A stretch of 64,000 nucleotides of DNA from an uncultured Porphyromonadaceae bacterium (GTDB lineage: Bacteria > Bacteroidota > Bacteroidia > Bacteroidales > Muribaculaceae): positions 1 to 64,000 of the forward strand of contig CAMWNH010000005.1 of NCBI GenBank assembly GCA_947175605.1. The letters are read 5' to 3'. The notes beneath the pieces are model-generated. The model was given only the letters and a program-made list of their open reading frames with translations, searched no databases and was not told where the DNA came from. Position numbers and translations under genes: made by a program. This document shows positions 33,830 through 45,519 of this stretch, in pieces. The first letter of the stretch is position 1; every line of letters begins with the position of its first letter.

Positions 33830-33983
33830 GTATTATTTAGACTCGCGCAGAATACGGCAAATATCATCCGCAATAATTCAATTGGATGCAATACAGACTT
33901 GTCAGTTCCTGAAAAAGGAGGGATGTTAGGGATTATTTGCGGGGGGATCGACATTTGTTGAGATGAGTGTGGAAAGTTTTTGC

Positions 33984-33991
33984 TATCTTTG
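33984..33991 (+). promoter_or_regulatory. -7 box upstream of the lipoprotein gene
   Basis: TATCTTTG, 21 bases before the ATG at 34013, matches the -7 consensus. A TTG at 33958-33960 is a possible but weak -33 element. Confidence 0.45.
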
Positions 33992-34012
33992 TGGGAGTTT
34001 TGATGATCTAAG

Positions 34013-34753
34013 ATGAAAGCTTATATGAATAAACTGACTATACCTTTCCTTTTTCTTGCCTGTCTGTTTATGGCAGCTTGCAGCAATGATGAACCGGAGA
34101 TGCCTTCGGAGGCTATTGCCTTAAATATGATGAGCGGGGACAGCAATACGACTATCGGTGGGTCGGACGTTTACATCAATGCTTCCAACAATTTCACAAG
34201 CTCCTATTGCGGCATCGCTGATCTGGGAAAGAAGGGCGGCGCGAACAAGAGCCCCAATCTGACGCAGATAGCACAGGAGGCGGCGGTGATACCCGGAAAT
34301 TATTACCAGATAACGCTCGCGAGAGACATCCGCACCGTGGCCGGGGAGCGAGCCTACCCTATAGACGCTTCTTTCTATAATGTGTACGTTGAATCGTGGA
34401 TCTACGATAAGGACAATGCCATCGAGGGTGCGAGAATCCGTTATGCGGAGTGCTATCCCGAGCCAAAGGGCCTCCCGGAGTGGGACGCCCGTATAGACGG
34501 GAATATGAAATTTGATTTCGATAACAGTGAGGTGTATACGTATACTTACACGTTCTCCAAGGGCAGCTGCATCGAAAAGGGATATACTTACTTCACCAAC
34601 GGCTATGCCAATCTGACGGAGGCGCTGAATTTTGAAATAAACGGAAACGTTATCAAGGTTTCGTACCGCAGGGATCTGAGTAGCTCCAAGCCTGATGTAG
34701 AGCTTTTCGTGCGAAACGGCAGTACATATACACGTGTGTATTTGAATTTCTGA
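34013..34753 (+). CDS. Surface lipoprotein, DUF5036-like
   Basis: The product (246 residues from this ATG, or 242 from the ATG at 34025) has a lipoprotein signal ending in LFMAACS. The body is beta-rich, with DVYINASNNF, a repeated aromatic pattern YTYTYTFSKGSC, and an ending in NGSTYTRVYLNF. It resembles the DUF5036-type lipoproteins of Bacteroides as I remember them. Its role is unknown, and it stands alone. Confidence 0.6.
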   Translation: MKAYMNKLTIPFLFLACLFMAACSNDEPEMPSEAIALNMMSGDSNTTIGGSDVYINASNNFTSSYCGIADLGKKGGANKSPNLTQIAQEAAVIPGNYYQITLARDIRTVAGERAYPIDASFYNVYVESWIYDKDNAIEGARIRYAECYPEPKGLPEWDARIDGNMKFDFDNSEVYTYTYTFSKGSCIEKGYTYFTNGYANLTEALNFEINGNVIKVSYRRDLSSSKPDVELFVRNGSTYTRVYLNF

Positions 34754-34795
34754 TAAGAATGTTACGGGCCGGCCGAGGCGGGGAGTGTCGCTGTT

Positions 34796-34814
34796 GACGT
34801 GCCGAAGGCACGTC
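34796..34814. repeat. Short perfect hairpin, REP-like or terminator
   Basis: GACGTGCC-GAA-GGCACGTC is a perfect 8-base stem followed by CCTACAATTCG. Very similar GACGTGCC...GGCACGTC palindromes are, as I recall, dispersed in some Bacteroidota genomes. No T-tract follows, so a repeat is as likely as a terminator. Confidence 0.45.
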
Positions 34815-34892
34815 CCTACAATTCGCGGGGATATTTGCTCTGTATTTTATTAGTAATTAATAGGATGCTATTCTTGATTCGCGTTTTCGGAT

Positions 34893-34909
34893 TATTTTTG
34901 CTAACTTTG
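34893..34909 (+). promoter_or_regulatory. Overlapping -7 boxes upstream of the TetR gene
   Basis: TATTTTTG (34893-34900) and TAACTTTG (34902-34909) both fit TAnnTTTG. Use of the second would give a nearly leaderless mRNA, since the ATG is at 34918. Confidence 0.45.
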
Positions 34910-34917
34910 TGGCGAAA

Positions 34918-35487
34918 ATGAAAACGAGAGAGAAGCTAATCGACGTGGCACGTCAGCTTTTTGCCCGCAAAGGGATGGAGCATACCACCATCTCCGATAT
35001 TGCGGAGGCAGCCGAAAAAGGACGACGGACTATCTACACTTACTTCAAGGATAAGGTGGATATCTACAACGCTGTGCTTGCGGAGGATGCGGACAAGATA
35101 GTTGAGACTCTTGAGGAAATCGTGAGCAATCCATCGCTGTCGAGCGAGGAGAAGCTCCGCCTTTTCATTATCGAACAATTCCGCATACACAAGAAGGGAA
35201 ACGGATGGGAAGGCCTGCGCAATCTGCTGAAGCTGGACATGGGCCGTCTGGAAAAGATGCGCAAGCTGGCTCTGGAGCGCGAGGAGCGCCTGCTGGAGCG
35301 TCTGCTGGACGAGGGCATCCAGCGAGGTGAATTCCGCGCGGACCGGGCCATGGACGTGCGCCGCTTTCTCGTTCAGGTTATACTGGCTATGGGCGTGAGC
35401 GTAGACTCGCACAAAGGCGATGCGCAGCTGCTGGGAGCTGTGGAAGGGCTGGCTGATTTCGTGAGCGAGCATATGGGGAGGGATTGA
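34918..35487 (+). CDS. TetR/AcrR family transcriptional regulator
   Basis: The 189-residue protein has a classic TetR N-terminal helix-turn-helix (TTISDIAEAAEKGRRTIYTYF) and an all-helical ligand/dimer domain. The ATG at 34918 is used; the track starts at GTG. It lies 70 bases upstream of fabG, on the same strand but with a separate strong promoter for fabG between them. Control of fatty acid genes is an attractive but unproven idea, since FadR/FabR-like TetR proteins often sit beside fab genes. Confidence 0.9.
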   Translation: MKTREKLIDVARQLFARKGMEHTTISDIAEAAEKGRRTIYTYFKDKVDIYNAVLAEDADKIVETLEEIVSNPSLSSEEKLRLFIIEQFRIHKKGNGWEGLRNLLKLDMGRLEKMRKLALEREERLLERLLDEGIQRGEFRADRAMDVRRFLVQVILAMGVSVDSHKGDAQLLGAVEGLADFVSEHMGRD

Positions 35488-35519
35488 TTTGCTCGCTTGG
35501 AATATATTTCGTAACTTTG
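35488..35519 (+). promoter_or_regulatory. Promoter of fabG
   Basis: TTTG (35488-35491), a 20-base spacer, then TAACTTTG (35512-35519) match the consensus exactly. The -33 box begins right after the TetR stop codon. The predicted start is about 30 bases before the fabG ATG. Confidence 0.8.
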
Positions 35520-35557
35520 CCTCAATAATTAACACCAACCATATAACACAGAAGACA

Positions 35558-36304
35558 ATGAAATTACTGGAAGGAAAAACGGCGCTGATCACGGGTGCAG
35601 CCCGCGGCATCGGCAAGGCCCTTGCCCTGCGCTTTGCACAGGAGGGTGCCAATATCGCATTTACCGACCTCGTGATAGACGAAAACGGCAAGGCCACGGA
35701 GGCAGAAATCGCAGCTCTGGGCGTGAAGTGCAAGGGCTATGCCTCTAACGCTGCCGACTTTGAGCAGACCAAGGCCGTGGTTGAAGAAGTGAAGAACGAC
35801 TTCGGCCGCATCGATATCCTCGTGAACAATGCGGGCATCACCAAGGATGGTCTTATGCTGCGCATGACTGAGGCTCAGTGGGATGCGGTAATCGCCGTGA
35901 ACCTCAAGAGCGCGTTCAACTTCATCAACGCCGTGCTGCCCATCATGATGCGCCAGCGCAGCGGCTCTATCATCAACATGGCCTCCGTAGTGGGTGTGCA
36001 TGGCAATGCCGGCCAGGCCAACTACGCAGCCTCGAAGGCCGGCCTTATCGCTCTGGCCAAGAGCATCGCACAGGAAGTAGGCTCGCGCGGCATCCGCGCT
36101 AACGCTATCGCTCCGGGCTTTATCGAAACAGCCATGACGGCTGCTCTGCCCGACGATGTGCGCGCTGAATGGACCAAGAAAATCCCCCTGCGTCGCGGCG
36201 GCAAGCCCGAGGATATCGCAGACGTGGCCACGTTCCTCGCATCGGATATGAGCTCCTACGTTACGGGCCAGGTTATCCAGGTGGACGGCGGTATGAACAT
36301 GTAA
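35558..36304 (+). CDS. fabG: 3-oxoacyl-ACP reductase
   Basis: FabG reduces 3-oxoacyl-ACP with NADPH in fatty acid elongation. The 248-residue short-chain dehydrogenase has TGAARGIGKALALRF, NNAGITKDGLMLRM, the active-site serine in INMASVVG, YAASKAGLIALAKS, and the C-terminal GQVIQVDGGMNM. All catalytic residues (Asn, Ser, Tyr, Lys) are present. It is expressed from its own promoter and terminated by a strong hairpin. Confidence 0.94.
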   Translation: MKLLEGKTALITGAARGIGKALALRFAQEGANIAFTDLVIDENGKATEAEIAALGVKCKGYASNAADFEQTKAVVEEVKNDFGRIDILVNNAGITKDGLMLRMTEAQWDAVIAVNLKSAFNFINAVLPIMMRQRSGSIINMASVVGVHGNAGQANYAASKAGLIALAKSIAQEVGSRGIRANAIAPGFIETAMTAALPDDVRAEWTKKIPLRRGGKPEDIADVATFLASDMSSYVTGQVIQVDGGMNM

Positions 36305-36332
36305 TCCGCAAGCGAAAAACGAATCCAATATA

Positions 36333-36375
36333 CAGCTCCCTCCCCGGCGCCACATCGACGCCAGGGAGGGAGCTG
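36333..36375 (+). terminator. Intrinsic terminator of fabG
   Basis: CAGCTCCCTCCC and GGGAGGGAGCTG form a long stem, with an inner GGCG/CGCC pair, followed by CGTTTTAT on the plus strand. Confidence 0.85.
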
Positions 36376-36419
36376 CGTTTTATATACGTCTATTTTCCCT
36401 TTTTCGTGAAAAGGATTGA

Positions 36420-36734
36420 TTACAATAAGGCTGCTTTATTACGGATGGTGTTCAGCAATTTCATGAAAGATGCATCCGACTTCGCACGCTGCATGTTATA
36501 ATCGCTCTGCAAGTTAAGCAATAAATCAGCCGGAATATCAATAGCGGCCTCGACCAGCAGAGCTATTTCAGTATTAACCGCCCGTTTGCCCTTTATAATC
36601 TCATTTAATATAGATCGCGAGATGCCTATGCTCCGAGCAAGCCGGGACTGAGTAATACCCCTTGCCTCCAGCTCATCCTTAATCAACTCGCCTGGGTGTG
36701 TGGGCTCGAAAGGCGTAAGGTTGTTCGCTATCAT
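36420..36734 (-). CDS. HigA-family antitoxin-like regulator (orphan)
   Basis: The 104-residue protein has the HigA signature: HPGELIKDELEARGITQSRL, the helix-turn-helix ISRSILNEIIKGKRAVN, and a C-terminal LLLNLQSDYNMQRA as in antitoxins of type II systems. The usual HigB toxin would be just upstream on the minus strand, but only about 130 bases separate it from secA, with no such ORF. It may therefore be an orphan regulator of its own promoter or of other genes. Confidence 0.85.
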   Translation of the reverse strand: MIANNLTPFEPTHPGELIKDELEARGITQSRLARSIGISRSILNEIIKGKRAVNTEIALLVEAAIDIPADLLLNLQSDYNMQRAKSDASFMKLLNTIRNKAALL

Positions 36735-36755
36735 ATCCTGTATATTATCACGCCA

Positions 36756-36787
36756 CTAAGATAAGGATTATTTCTTAAGTTCGCAAA
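36756..36787 (-). promoter_or_regulatory. Promoter of the HigA-like gene
   Basis: On the minus strand TTTG (36787-36784), a 20-base spacer and TATCTTAG (36763-36756) give a near-consensus promoter; the -7 box has A in place of the second T of TTTG. Such autoregulated promoters are common for antitoxins. Confidence 0.55.
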
Positions 36788-36812
36788 TTTGTGAACCACT
36801 TCTTATATCGAA

Positions 36813-36847
36813 AAAGGCCGAGCTCCGGGAGATGGAGCACGGCCTTT
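36813..36847. terminator. Bidirectional terminator next to secA
   Basis: AAAGGCCGAGCTCC and GGAGCACGGCCTTT form an imperfect stem with A- and T-rich ends on both sides. It ends the secA transcript on the minus strand and insulates the HigA-like gene. Confidence 0.7.
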
Positions 36848-36869
36848 GTGTGTATTGCGCGGCAGGGGC

Positions 36870-40232
<3,363 letters not shown>

Positions 40233-40285
40233 AATATTTATATGAAGCGCCGGGCACACAGGCCGGGGCGCAGGATTTTAAAGTA

Positions 40286-40317
40286 CAAAAATACAACTTT
40301 TTGCGCAAATATGCAAA
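40286..40317 (-). promoter_or_regulatory. Promoter of secA
   Basis: On the minus strand TTTG (40317-40314), a 20-base spacer, then TATTTTTG (40293-40286) match the consensus exactly. The leader is about 50 bases. Confidence 0.8.
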
Positions 40318-40349
40318 TCGGACGAATTCATCCGTGCGTCCCCTGTGCT

Positions 40350-41969
40350 TCAGGGGCGACGCAATGCCAGCGGAGGCAGTGCGGCGCCGTTGGGGCTGCG
40401 TATGCGAAGGATACGCGCCAGCGTGGGGGCTACGGCGCGGACATCGACGGGTGTGTCGATGGTGCGGGGGTCCACACCGGGAGCGAAAATATACACGGGA
40501 GCCGTCGACGATACGGCGCGATGGGCCATGGGCACACCGGCCTCGGACAGGTTCATACCGTCCAGATCATCGATAACTTCAAAGCCGGGTGCGATGCTCA
40601 GAAAAACATCGCCGCAGGTCTCCAGCGGTGTATTGCGGCGGAGCGCCTCGGAGTGATGTCCGGCGCGTCCTGCAATAATGTCCTCGACCGTATAGGCGGC
40701 CTCGACGCCGGTCATCTTCACGAGGAAATCGGCCACCTCGGCACGCACCTGATCGAGGCGCAGCTCCTTGTTCTTTAATGTTTTATGATTCAGATAGAAG
40801 CTATCGTTGTGATAGCCGCTCACGTAGTCGCCGTTGCCGTGCAGGGCGATAAGATACATGTTGAGGAGCGATGCGGCCTTGCGTGTGGAGAACTCTCCGT
40901 GGGGGATGGCCCAGCGCTCGTCGTCGCGTCGCGACAGGGGCGCGGCAGGCGTGCCGCCGAGCATTATGGCGATACGTCCGCCCGAGGGCGCGTCGGCAGC
41001 GCGGAAGAGGCGACCAAGATCGCGGTCGAGGCGCACATAGGCGTCCATGCGCTCCAGACGTGTGTCGGGGCTCTTGGTGTAAGGAAAGGGAGCGAGCGTG
41101 TAGGCCAGCGAGAGCACGTCGGTACCGTCGTGCTTGCCCAGCGAAAGGCCGCGTATGAGCTCGATGGCAAGATCGGTGATCTCGGCATTGCCCATAGGCG
41201 AGGCCGTGAGGCGCTCTACCCTCTCGGCAGTCTGCTGTCCGCGCGGAATCACGTATCGGAAAGGATACTTGCGCAGATGCTCGGGCAAGGCGGGATACTC
41301 GGCGGGCGGGAGGAGCGTGGTCCAGCTCATGGTGTCCATTCGCGTGGCGAGCGGGCGCATACGGTTGCGCGAAGCCACGGTCGCGGGCATGTCGCTGTAG
41401 AAGGTCGAGGAGGCCCAGTTGGCGCCTGCTGGATCTATCCAGAGGGCGGAGTTGGCCGTGTGTCCGCCCAGGACTATCGCCTGCGAAGCCACGGGAGCGA
41501 GAGCATAGGCCACGTTGACACCGCCCGAGGCTATCCGGGCCTCGTCCACAATAGTGCTGACGCGCAGAGCGGCGGGCGAGAAGGTGTCGGAGGTGAAGTT
41601 GCCCAACACGGCGGGATCATGGAAGAGAGGCAATGTGCGGAGCTTCTCACGGTCGAATATCTTGGCCTCGGCCACTCCGCTCACGGAGGGCGCAGCGCCG
41701 GTCATCAACATGGCCGCGGCGGCTGTGGGGTCGAGGTATGTGCCGTAGTCGGCATTGGAGAGCGTGATCGAACCATCGCGCAGCTTGCGGAAGCCGCCGT
41801 CGGGCGCGAACTTTTCGTTGAGCAGCTCGAGGGTCTCGGCGTCCAGCCCTTCGACCACGATATTGAGCAGCAGACGCGGCTCCTCGCCCGGCACGGCGGC
41901 GTGCATGCCGGCGGCCGCGGCTATTCCGGCCACGAGCGCAAGCACAAAGGGAGGAAGCGAACGTTTCAT
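40350..41969 (-). CDS. Alkaline-phosphatase-superfamily protein, probable pseudoenzyme
   Basis: The 539-residue exported protein (signal peptide MKRSLPPFVLALVAGIAAAAG) follows the fold of the PafA/NPP-type alkaline phosphatases, with IVVEGLDAETLELLNEKF, a substrate-side region with MLMTGAAPSVSGVAEAKIF, and the late SVSGV and AVAPTLARIL patterns. Where active members have a T-x-x-GH nucleophile region this one reads DPTAAAAMLMTG. Where they have ADHG it reads LGGTPAAP, and near the end DTHVP is replaced by SSTAP. So several metal ligands are absent. It is in tandem with DUF4105 and is probably exported to the periplasm as a binding or structural protein. Confidence 0.8.
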   Translation of the reverse strand: MKRSLPPFVLALVAGIAAAAGMHAAVPGEEPRLLLNIVVEGLDAETLELLNEKFAPDGGFRKLRDGSITLSNADYGTYLDPTAAAAMLMTGAAPSVSGVAEAKIFDREKLRTLPLFHDPAVLGNFTSDTFSPAALRVSTIVDEARIASGGVNVAYALAPVASQAIVLGGHTANSALWIDPAGANWASSTFYSDMPATVASRNRMRPLATRMDTMSWTTLLPPAEYPALPEHLRKYPFRYVIPRGQQTAERVERLTASPMGNAEITDLAIELIRGLSLGKHDGTDVLSLAYTLAPFPYTKSPDTRLERMDAYVRLDRDLGRLFRAADAPSGGRIAIMLGGTPAAPLSRRDDERWAIPHGEFSTRKAASLLNMYLIALHGNGDYVSGYHNDSFYLNHKTLKNKELRLDQVRAEVADFLVKMTGVEAAYTVEDIIAGRAGHHSEALRRNTPLETCGDVFLSIAPGFEVIDDLDGMNLSEAGVPMAHRAVSSTAPVYIFAPGVDPRTIDTPVDVRAVAPTLARILRIRSPNGAALPPLALRRP

Positions 41970-41975
41970 CTGCTG

Positions 41976-43166
41976 TTATTTCTTTAGTCTTTTATAATTC
42001 ACGACATAGCTGCCGGCCCTGACAAGATCGGCGGCGATGAGGGGCCAAAATGCGGGGTTGGCGCTTTGGACGCAGAAAGGCCATGCAATTATCAGGCCAA
42101 TCAGCACTGCAAAGTTAAGTATTTGATAGCAGAAAACTACTTTTTTTGTCCTTTTTGACCAAATAAAAATGCAGGGAATGAGACACAGGGGGTTGAGCCA
42201 CCATATCAGATAGTTCGGAGAGGTGGCATAATGCTCTGATACAAAGACCAGAAACGCAAGCAAGAGTCCGAGCAGGCCAAAGATGCCATAGAGCACGGCA
42301 TCGAAACCGCGAGAAAGGCGACGGCGACGGTAATCCCACACGCTGACGGCCACGGAGGCAATGAACACGGCAAGGGCCACAGCCATAGGGCTAAACAGCC
42401 AAGCCGTGGGGCCTGCGGCGGCGCTCCCGTCAGGATTGCCGTGCACTATCTCCTGCGCCTCACCGACATGCGGAGAGCCTTCGAGAGCCTGCATCAGTGA
42501 CACGGGCGCGAACAACTGCGCCTGTCGCGAGATGGGGAGGTCGATGAGGGGCCCGAGCGCAAGGTCGATGCCGAACTGATACCATGGATAATTCCTGTGA
42601 TACCAGGCCATTACCTTGCGGAAAGTATCGCATCCGGCGAGCTCGGGGGCAGGAGCCGCAGGCACAAGGCTGTCGGGCACGAGGGCCTTTTCTATGAAAT
42701 CAAAGGGCCGCGTGGCGCAGTTGTCGAGCACATAGTTGTAGCGATAGGTATTGGCTGGCGGAGTGAGCTGCGCAGCCAGCGCGGCGAGCAATATCCTCGT
42801 TTGTTCGCGGTCGAGCTCGATAGGCTGCTGAACAATGCGCCGACCGGAACCGGCATAGCCTGCCACGAAATATGGCCATGGGTAAGCACCGACCATATAG
42901 TCTGTCTCGCCCTTGACGAAGCGCCAGACAAAGTTGGGCGAGTTGAAGTCGAACAGACCGAAGTTGACGGCCATATCGCTGTGTCCGTCGGTGATACGCA
43001 GGGCCGTATGTCCTTCCAGCTCATATATCTCGCTGCCGGGAAAGACCGTCACGAGGCTCACGGACGGCAGGGGCGGAAGCGAGTCGTCAGCAGAGGTCTC
43101 CACTGCCCGCAGAGGCGTGAGGGAGACCAGAAGCATGGTCAGGAAAAGGACGATGCGCGAAATCAT
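41976..43166 (-). CDS. DUF4105 membrane protein, possible lipoprotein N-acyltransferase
   Basis: The 396-residue protein has a signal sequence, a periplasmic DUF4105 domain (about residues 25-260) and five or so C-terminal membrane spans. The family's likely catalytic pair is present: a histidine in YELEGHTALRI and a cysteine in YVLDNCATRPFD. I recall that a member of this family was recently named Lnb, the lipoprotein N-acyltransferase of Bacteroides, and this protein has the same layout. The start overlaps the queE stop by four bases. Confidence 0.75.
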   Translation of the reverse strand: MISRIVLFLTMLLVSLTPLRAVETSADDSLPPLPSVSLVTVFPGSEIYELEGHTALRITDGHSDMAVNFGLFDFNSPNFVWRFVKGETDYMVGAYPWPYFVAGYAGSGRRIVQQPIELDREQTRILLAALAAQLTPPANTYRYNYVLDNCATRPFDFIEKALVPDSLVPAAPAPELAGCDTFRKVMAWYHRNYPWYQFGIDLALGPLIDLPISRQAQLFAPVSLMQALEGSPHVGEAQEIVHGNPDGSAAAGPTAWLFSPMAVALAVFIASVAVSVWDYRRRRLSRGFDAVLYGIFGLLGLLLAFLVFVSEHYATSPNYLIWWLNPLCLIPCIFIWSKRTKKVVFCYQILNFAVLIGLIIAWPFCVQSANPAFWPLIAADLVRAGSYVVNYKRLKK

Positions 43167-43720
43167 TGTATATCTATAAGTTTATGCGTCTGCAGGGACA
43201 GACGCCAATGAGGATGGGCGAGGATATATGCCACGGTCTCGGCTGTATTCAGGCCCGAACAGGGCTGCAGGAACAGGCGGGGTGCCGCCAGGAGACGGGC
43301 GAGCTCCTCGACATCCTGCCCCTGATAGACGATCTTGAGCTCGTCGATGCGGTCCACGCACCAGGGGGCGTCCTTGGGCGAGCACGTCACCCAGTCCACG
43401 CCCGTAGGCACGGGGCAGCTGCCATTGGTCTCCACCTGCACATAGAAGCCCTTGAGCTTGAGCTGTCGGAGCAACTCGCAATCAAGCTGCAGGAGGGGTT
43501 CGCCTCCGGTGGCCACGAGATGGCGGGCCGGGAAAGCGGATACGGCATCGGCAATCTCCTCGGCCGTCATCTCGCGGAAGGAGTGGAAATCCGTGTCGCA
43601 GAAGCTGCATGCGCGGTTGCAGCCCGAGAAGCGCAGGAACACGGCCGGTGTGCCCGTATAGTAGCCTTCGCCCTGCAGGGAGTAGAATATTTCGTTTACG
43701 TGATATTTCTTCATAGCCAT
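43163..43720 (-). CDS. queE: 7-carboxy-7-deazaguanine synthase
   Basis: QueE is a radical-SAM enzyme that converts carboxytetrahydropterin to 7-carboxy-7-deazaguanine, a step toward queuosine. The 185-residue product has YSLQGEGYYTGTPAVFLRFSG and the cluster CNRACSFCDTDFHSF (CxxxCxxC), then ATGGEPLLQ and VQVETNGS, all usual. The track ORF begins at 43993 but the real start is at 43720 (MAMKKYHVNEIFYS). The longer track frame only reads through queD on another frame. It follows queD after eight bases. Confidence 0.95.
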   Translation of the reverse strand: MAMKKYHVNEIFYSLQGEGYYTGTPAVFLRFSGCNRACSFCDTDFHSFREMTAEEIADAVSAFPARHLVATGGEPLLQLDCELLRQLKLKGFYVQVETNGSCPVPTGVDWVTCSPKDAPWCVDRIDELKIVYQGQDVEELARLLAAPRLFLQPCSGLNTAETVAYILAHPHWRLSLQTHKLIDIQ

Positions 43721-43728
43721 GCGTCGTG

Positions 43729-44061
43729 TCAATCGAGCTCGTAAGCGGCCATGTTTCCCTCGCTTTCCTGCACCTCCACGCGATAGCAGTTCTCGACGTT
43801 CTCGCATATCCAGCGCGCAATGTTTTCGGCGGTAGGATTGAAGGGGAGAGTGTCGTTGAGACAGCGGTGATCGAGGCGCTCGGTGACGATGCGCTTGATG
43901 TCGGTGAAGTCCGTGACCATGCCGTTGCGGTTCAGTTCGCGTGCGCGACAGTGAACGGTTATTATCCAGTTGTGGCCGTGGAGGGATGTGCACTTGCTCT
44001 CGTAGTCGAGCTCAAGGCAGTGCGCGGCAGATATTTCAAGACGTTTGCTGACGTAGTACAT
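43729..44061 (-). CDS. queD: 6-carboxy-5,6,7,8-tetrahydropterin synthase
   Basis: QueD makes carboxytetrahydropterin from dihydroneopterin triphosphate in the queuosine pathway. The 110-residue protein shows the zinc-binding histidines in SAAHCLELDYESKCTSLHGHNW, the NGMVTDFTDIKR block, LDHRCLNDTLPFNPTAENIA, and a late EVQESEGNMAAYE. It forms an operon with queE and is preceded by cca on the same strand. Confidence 0.95.
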   Translation of the reverse strand: MYYVSKRLEISAAHCLELDYESKCTSLHGHNWIITVHCRARELNRNGMVTDFTDIKRIVTERLDHRCLNDTLPFNPTAENIARWICENVENCYRVEVQESEGNMAAYELD

Positions 44062-44074
44062 TCGATAAGTTTCT

Positions 44075-45514
44075 TTAATTCAGGAGTTCCTTAGGATCGA
44101 TGGCGGGCTTGTCGCCGCGCTCGGCGGCAAGGCTCAGAAGGTATTCGATGGCGGCTTCGCGTGTATCCTCGATCTCGCAATCCTTCACGGCCTGCTGCAG
44201 ATGCTTGATGTAAAAACCCACCGCAGGGCCCGTTGGGAGGCCGAAAAGACGCATCACATCCTCACCGTCGAGAGGGTATTTACGGGCCCGTTCGGCATCC
44301 TTGGCGCGAATGGCCGCGATCTTCTCCTCGACGATGTCGAAATTGGCGAGGAAGCGGGCTTTCTTGGCCTCATCCTTGCTCGTGATGTCGGCGCGGGCCA
44401 GAATCATCAGGTCGGGCAGATCCTCCTCGGCGTAGTTAGCCAGACGGCGTACGGCGCTGTCGGTGACCTCCTCCTCGACCAATGCAATCGGGCGCATGTG
44501 GAGCTCGACGATCTTTTCGACGTAACGCATGAACTCGCCCTGAGGGAACTTGGAGCGCGCGAAGATTCCGGGAATCATACGGGCACCTATGTAGTTGTGA
44601 TTGTGAAAGGTCCATCCGCGACCCTCGTCCCATGCTTTGGTGACGGGCTTGCCGATGTCGTGGAAAAGCGCAGCCCAGCGCAGCTCGGGCTTCTCGCTCC
44701 GTGCAGCTACGGAATCGAGCACCATGAGCGTATGGTAGAAGTTGTCCTTATGCCCGCGGCCATGACGCACTTCCACACCACGCAGCTTCTCGAGCTCGGG
44801 GAGAACGAACTTGAGCAGTCCGGTTTCGTGCAGCAGTCGCCAGCCTATCGAGGGCTTGGGAGCGGCCATGATCTTGAAGAGCTCGTCCTTGATGCGTTCG
44901 CGGGTTATTATGCCGATGCGCGAGGCATTGCGGGTAATGGCATCTTTCGTAGGCGGATACAGCTCGAAGCCAAGCTGCGTGGCGAAACGTATGGCTCGCA
45001 TCATGCGCAGGGGGTCGTCGCTGAAGGTTATGTCCGGGTCGAGCGGCGTGCGGATGACTCCGCGCCGAATGTCGCCCAGGCCGTCGAACATGTCTATCAC
45101 CTCACCGAAACGCGCCTCGTTGACGCACATGGCCATGGCGTTGATGGTGAAGTCGCGTCGGGAAAGGTCCTCTTCCAGAGTTCCGTCTTCGACGATGGGA
45201 TTGCGGGAGTCGCGCGTGTAGGACTCGCGTCGCGCACCCACGAATTCCAGTTCGAGATCACCGCGCTTGATCTGAGCGGTGCCGTAGGTGCGGAACACGT
45301 TCACCTTCGTGCGCGGCCCCAGGTGTTTGCCCACGGTCTCGGCAAGCTCTATGCCCGAACCGACCGTGACGAAATCGATGTCCTTGGACGGACGTCCGAT
45401 GACAAGATCGCGCACGAAACCACCCACGGCATAGCACTCGCGGCCCATCTCATCGGCCGCCGCGCCCACCATGCGGAATACCTTGGGGTTGGATAATGAT
45501 TCGCTTAAATTCAT
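44075..45514 (-). CDS. cca: CCA tRNA nucleotidyltransferase with HD domain
   Basis: The enzyme adds or repairs the 3' CCA end of tRNAs. The 479-residue product has the class II nucleotidyltransferase core YAVGGFVRDLVIGRPSKDID, LSRRDFTINAMAMC, DPLRMMRAIRFATQLGF, and an HD phosphohydrolase domain with LFHDIGKPVTKAWDE and FHNHNYIGARM. The start at 45514 (MNLSESLSNPKVFRM) is chosen; the longer track start at 45562 overlaps the M24 gene. It is one of the housekeeping genes in this block. Confidence 0.95.
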   Translation of the reverse strand: MNLSESLSNPKVFRMVGAAADEMGRECYAVGGFVRDLVIGRPSKDIDFVTVGSGIELAETVGKHLGPRTKVNVFRTYGTAQIKRGDLELEFVGARRESYTRDSRNPIVEDGTLEEDLSRRDFTINAMAMCVNEARFGEVIDMFDGLGDIRRGVIRTPLDPDITFSDDPLRMMRAIRFATQLGFELYPPTKDAITRNASRIGIITRERIKDELFKIMAAPKPSIGWRLLHETGLLKFVLPELEKLRGVEVRHGRGHKDNFYHTLMVLDSVAARSEKPELRWAALFHDIGKPVTKAWDEGRGWTFHNHNYIGARMIPGIFARSKFPQGEFMRYVEKIVELHMRPIALVEEEVTDSAVRRLANYAEEDLPDLMILARADITSKDEAKKARFLANFDIVEEKIAAIRAKDAERARKYPLDGEDVMRLFGLPTGPAVGFYIKHLQQAVKDCEIEDTREAAIEYLLSLAAERGDKPAIDPKELLN

Positions 45515-45519
45515 TGATA

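Noticed and set aside
40785-41987. A 400-codon plus-strand ORF opposite the phosphatase-like gene
   Set aside because: Shadow frame; the minus-strand protein has a signal peptide and alkaline phosphatase-family pattern.
43721-43993. N-terminal extension of the queE ORF
   Set aside because: It reads through queD in another frame; the conserved QueE sequence begins at 43720.
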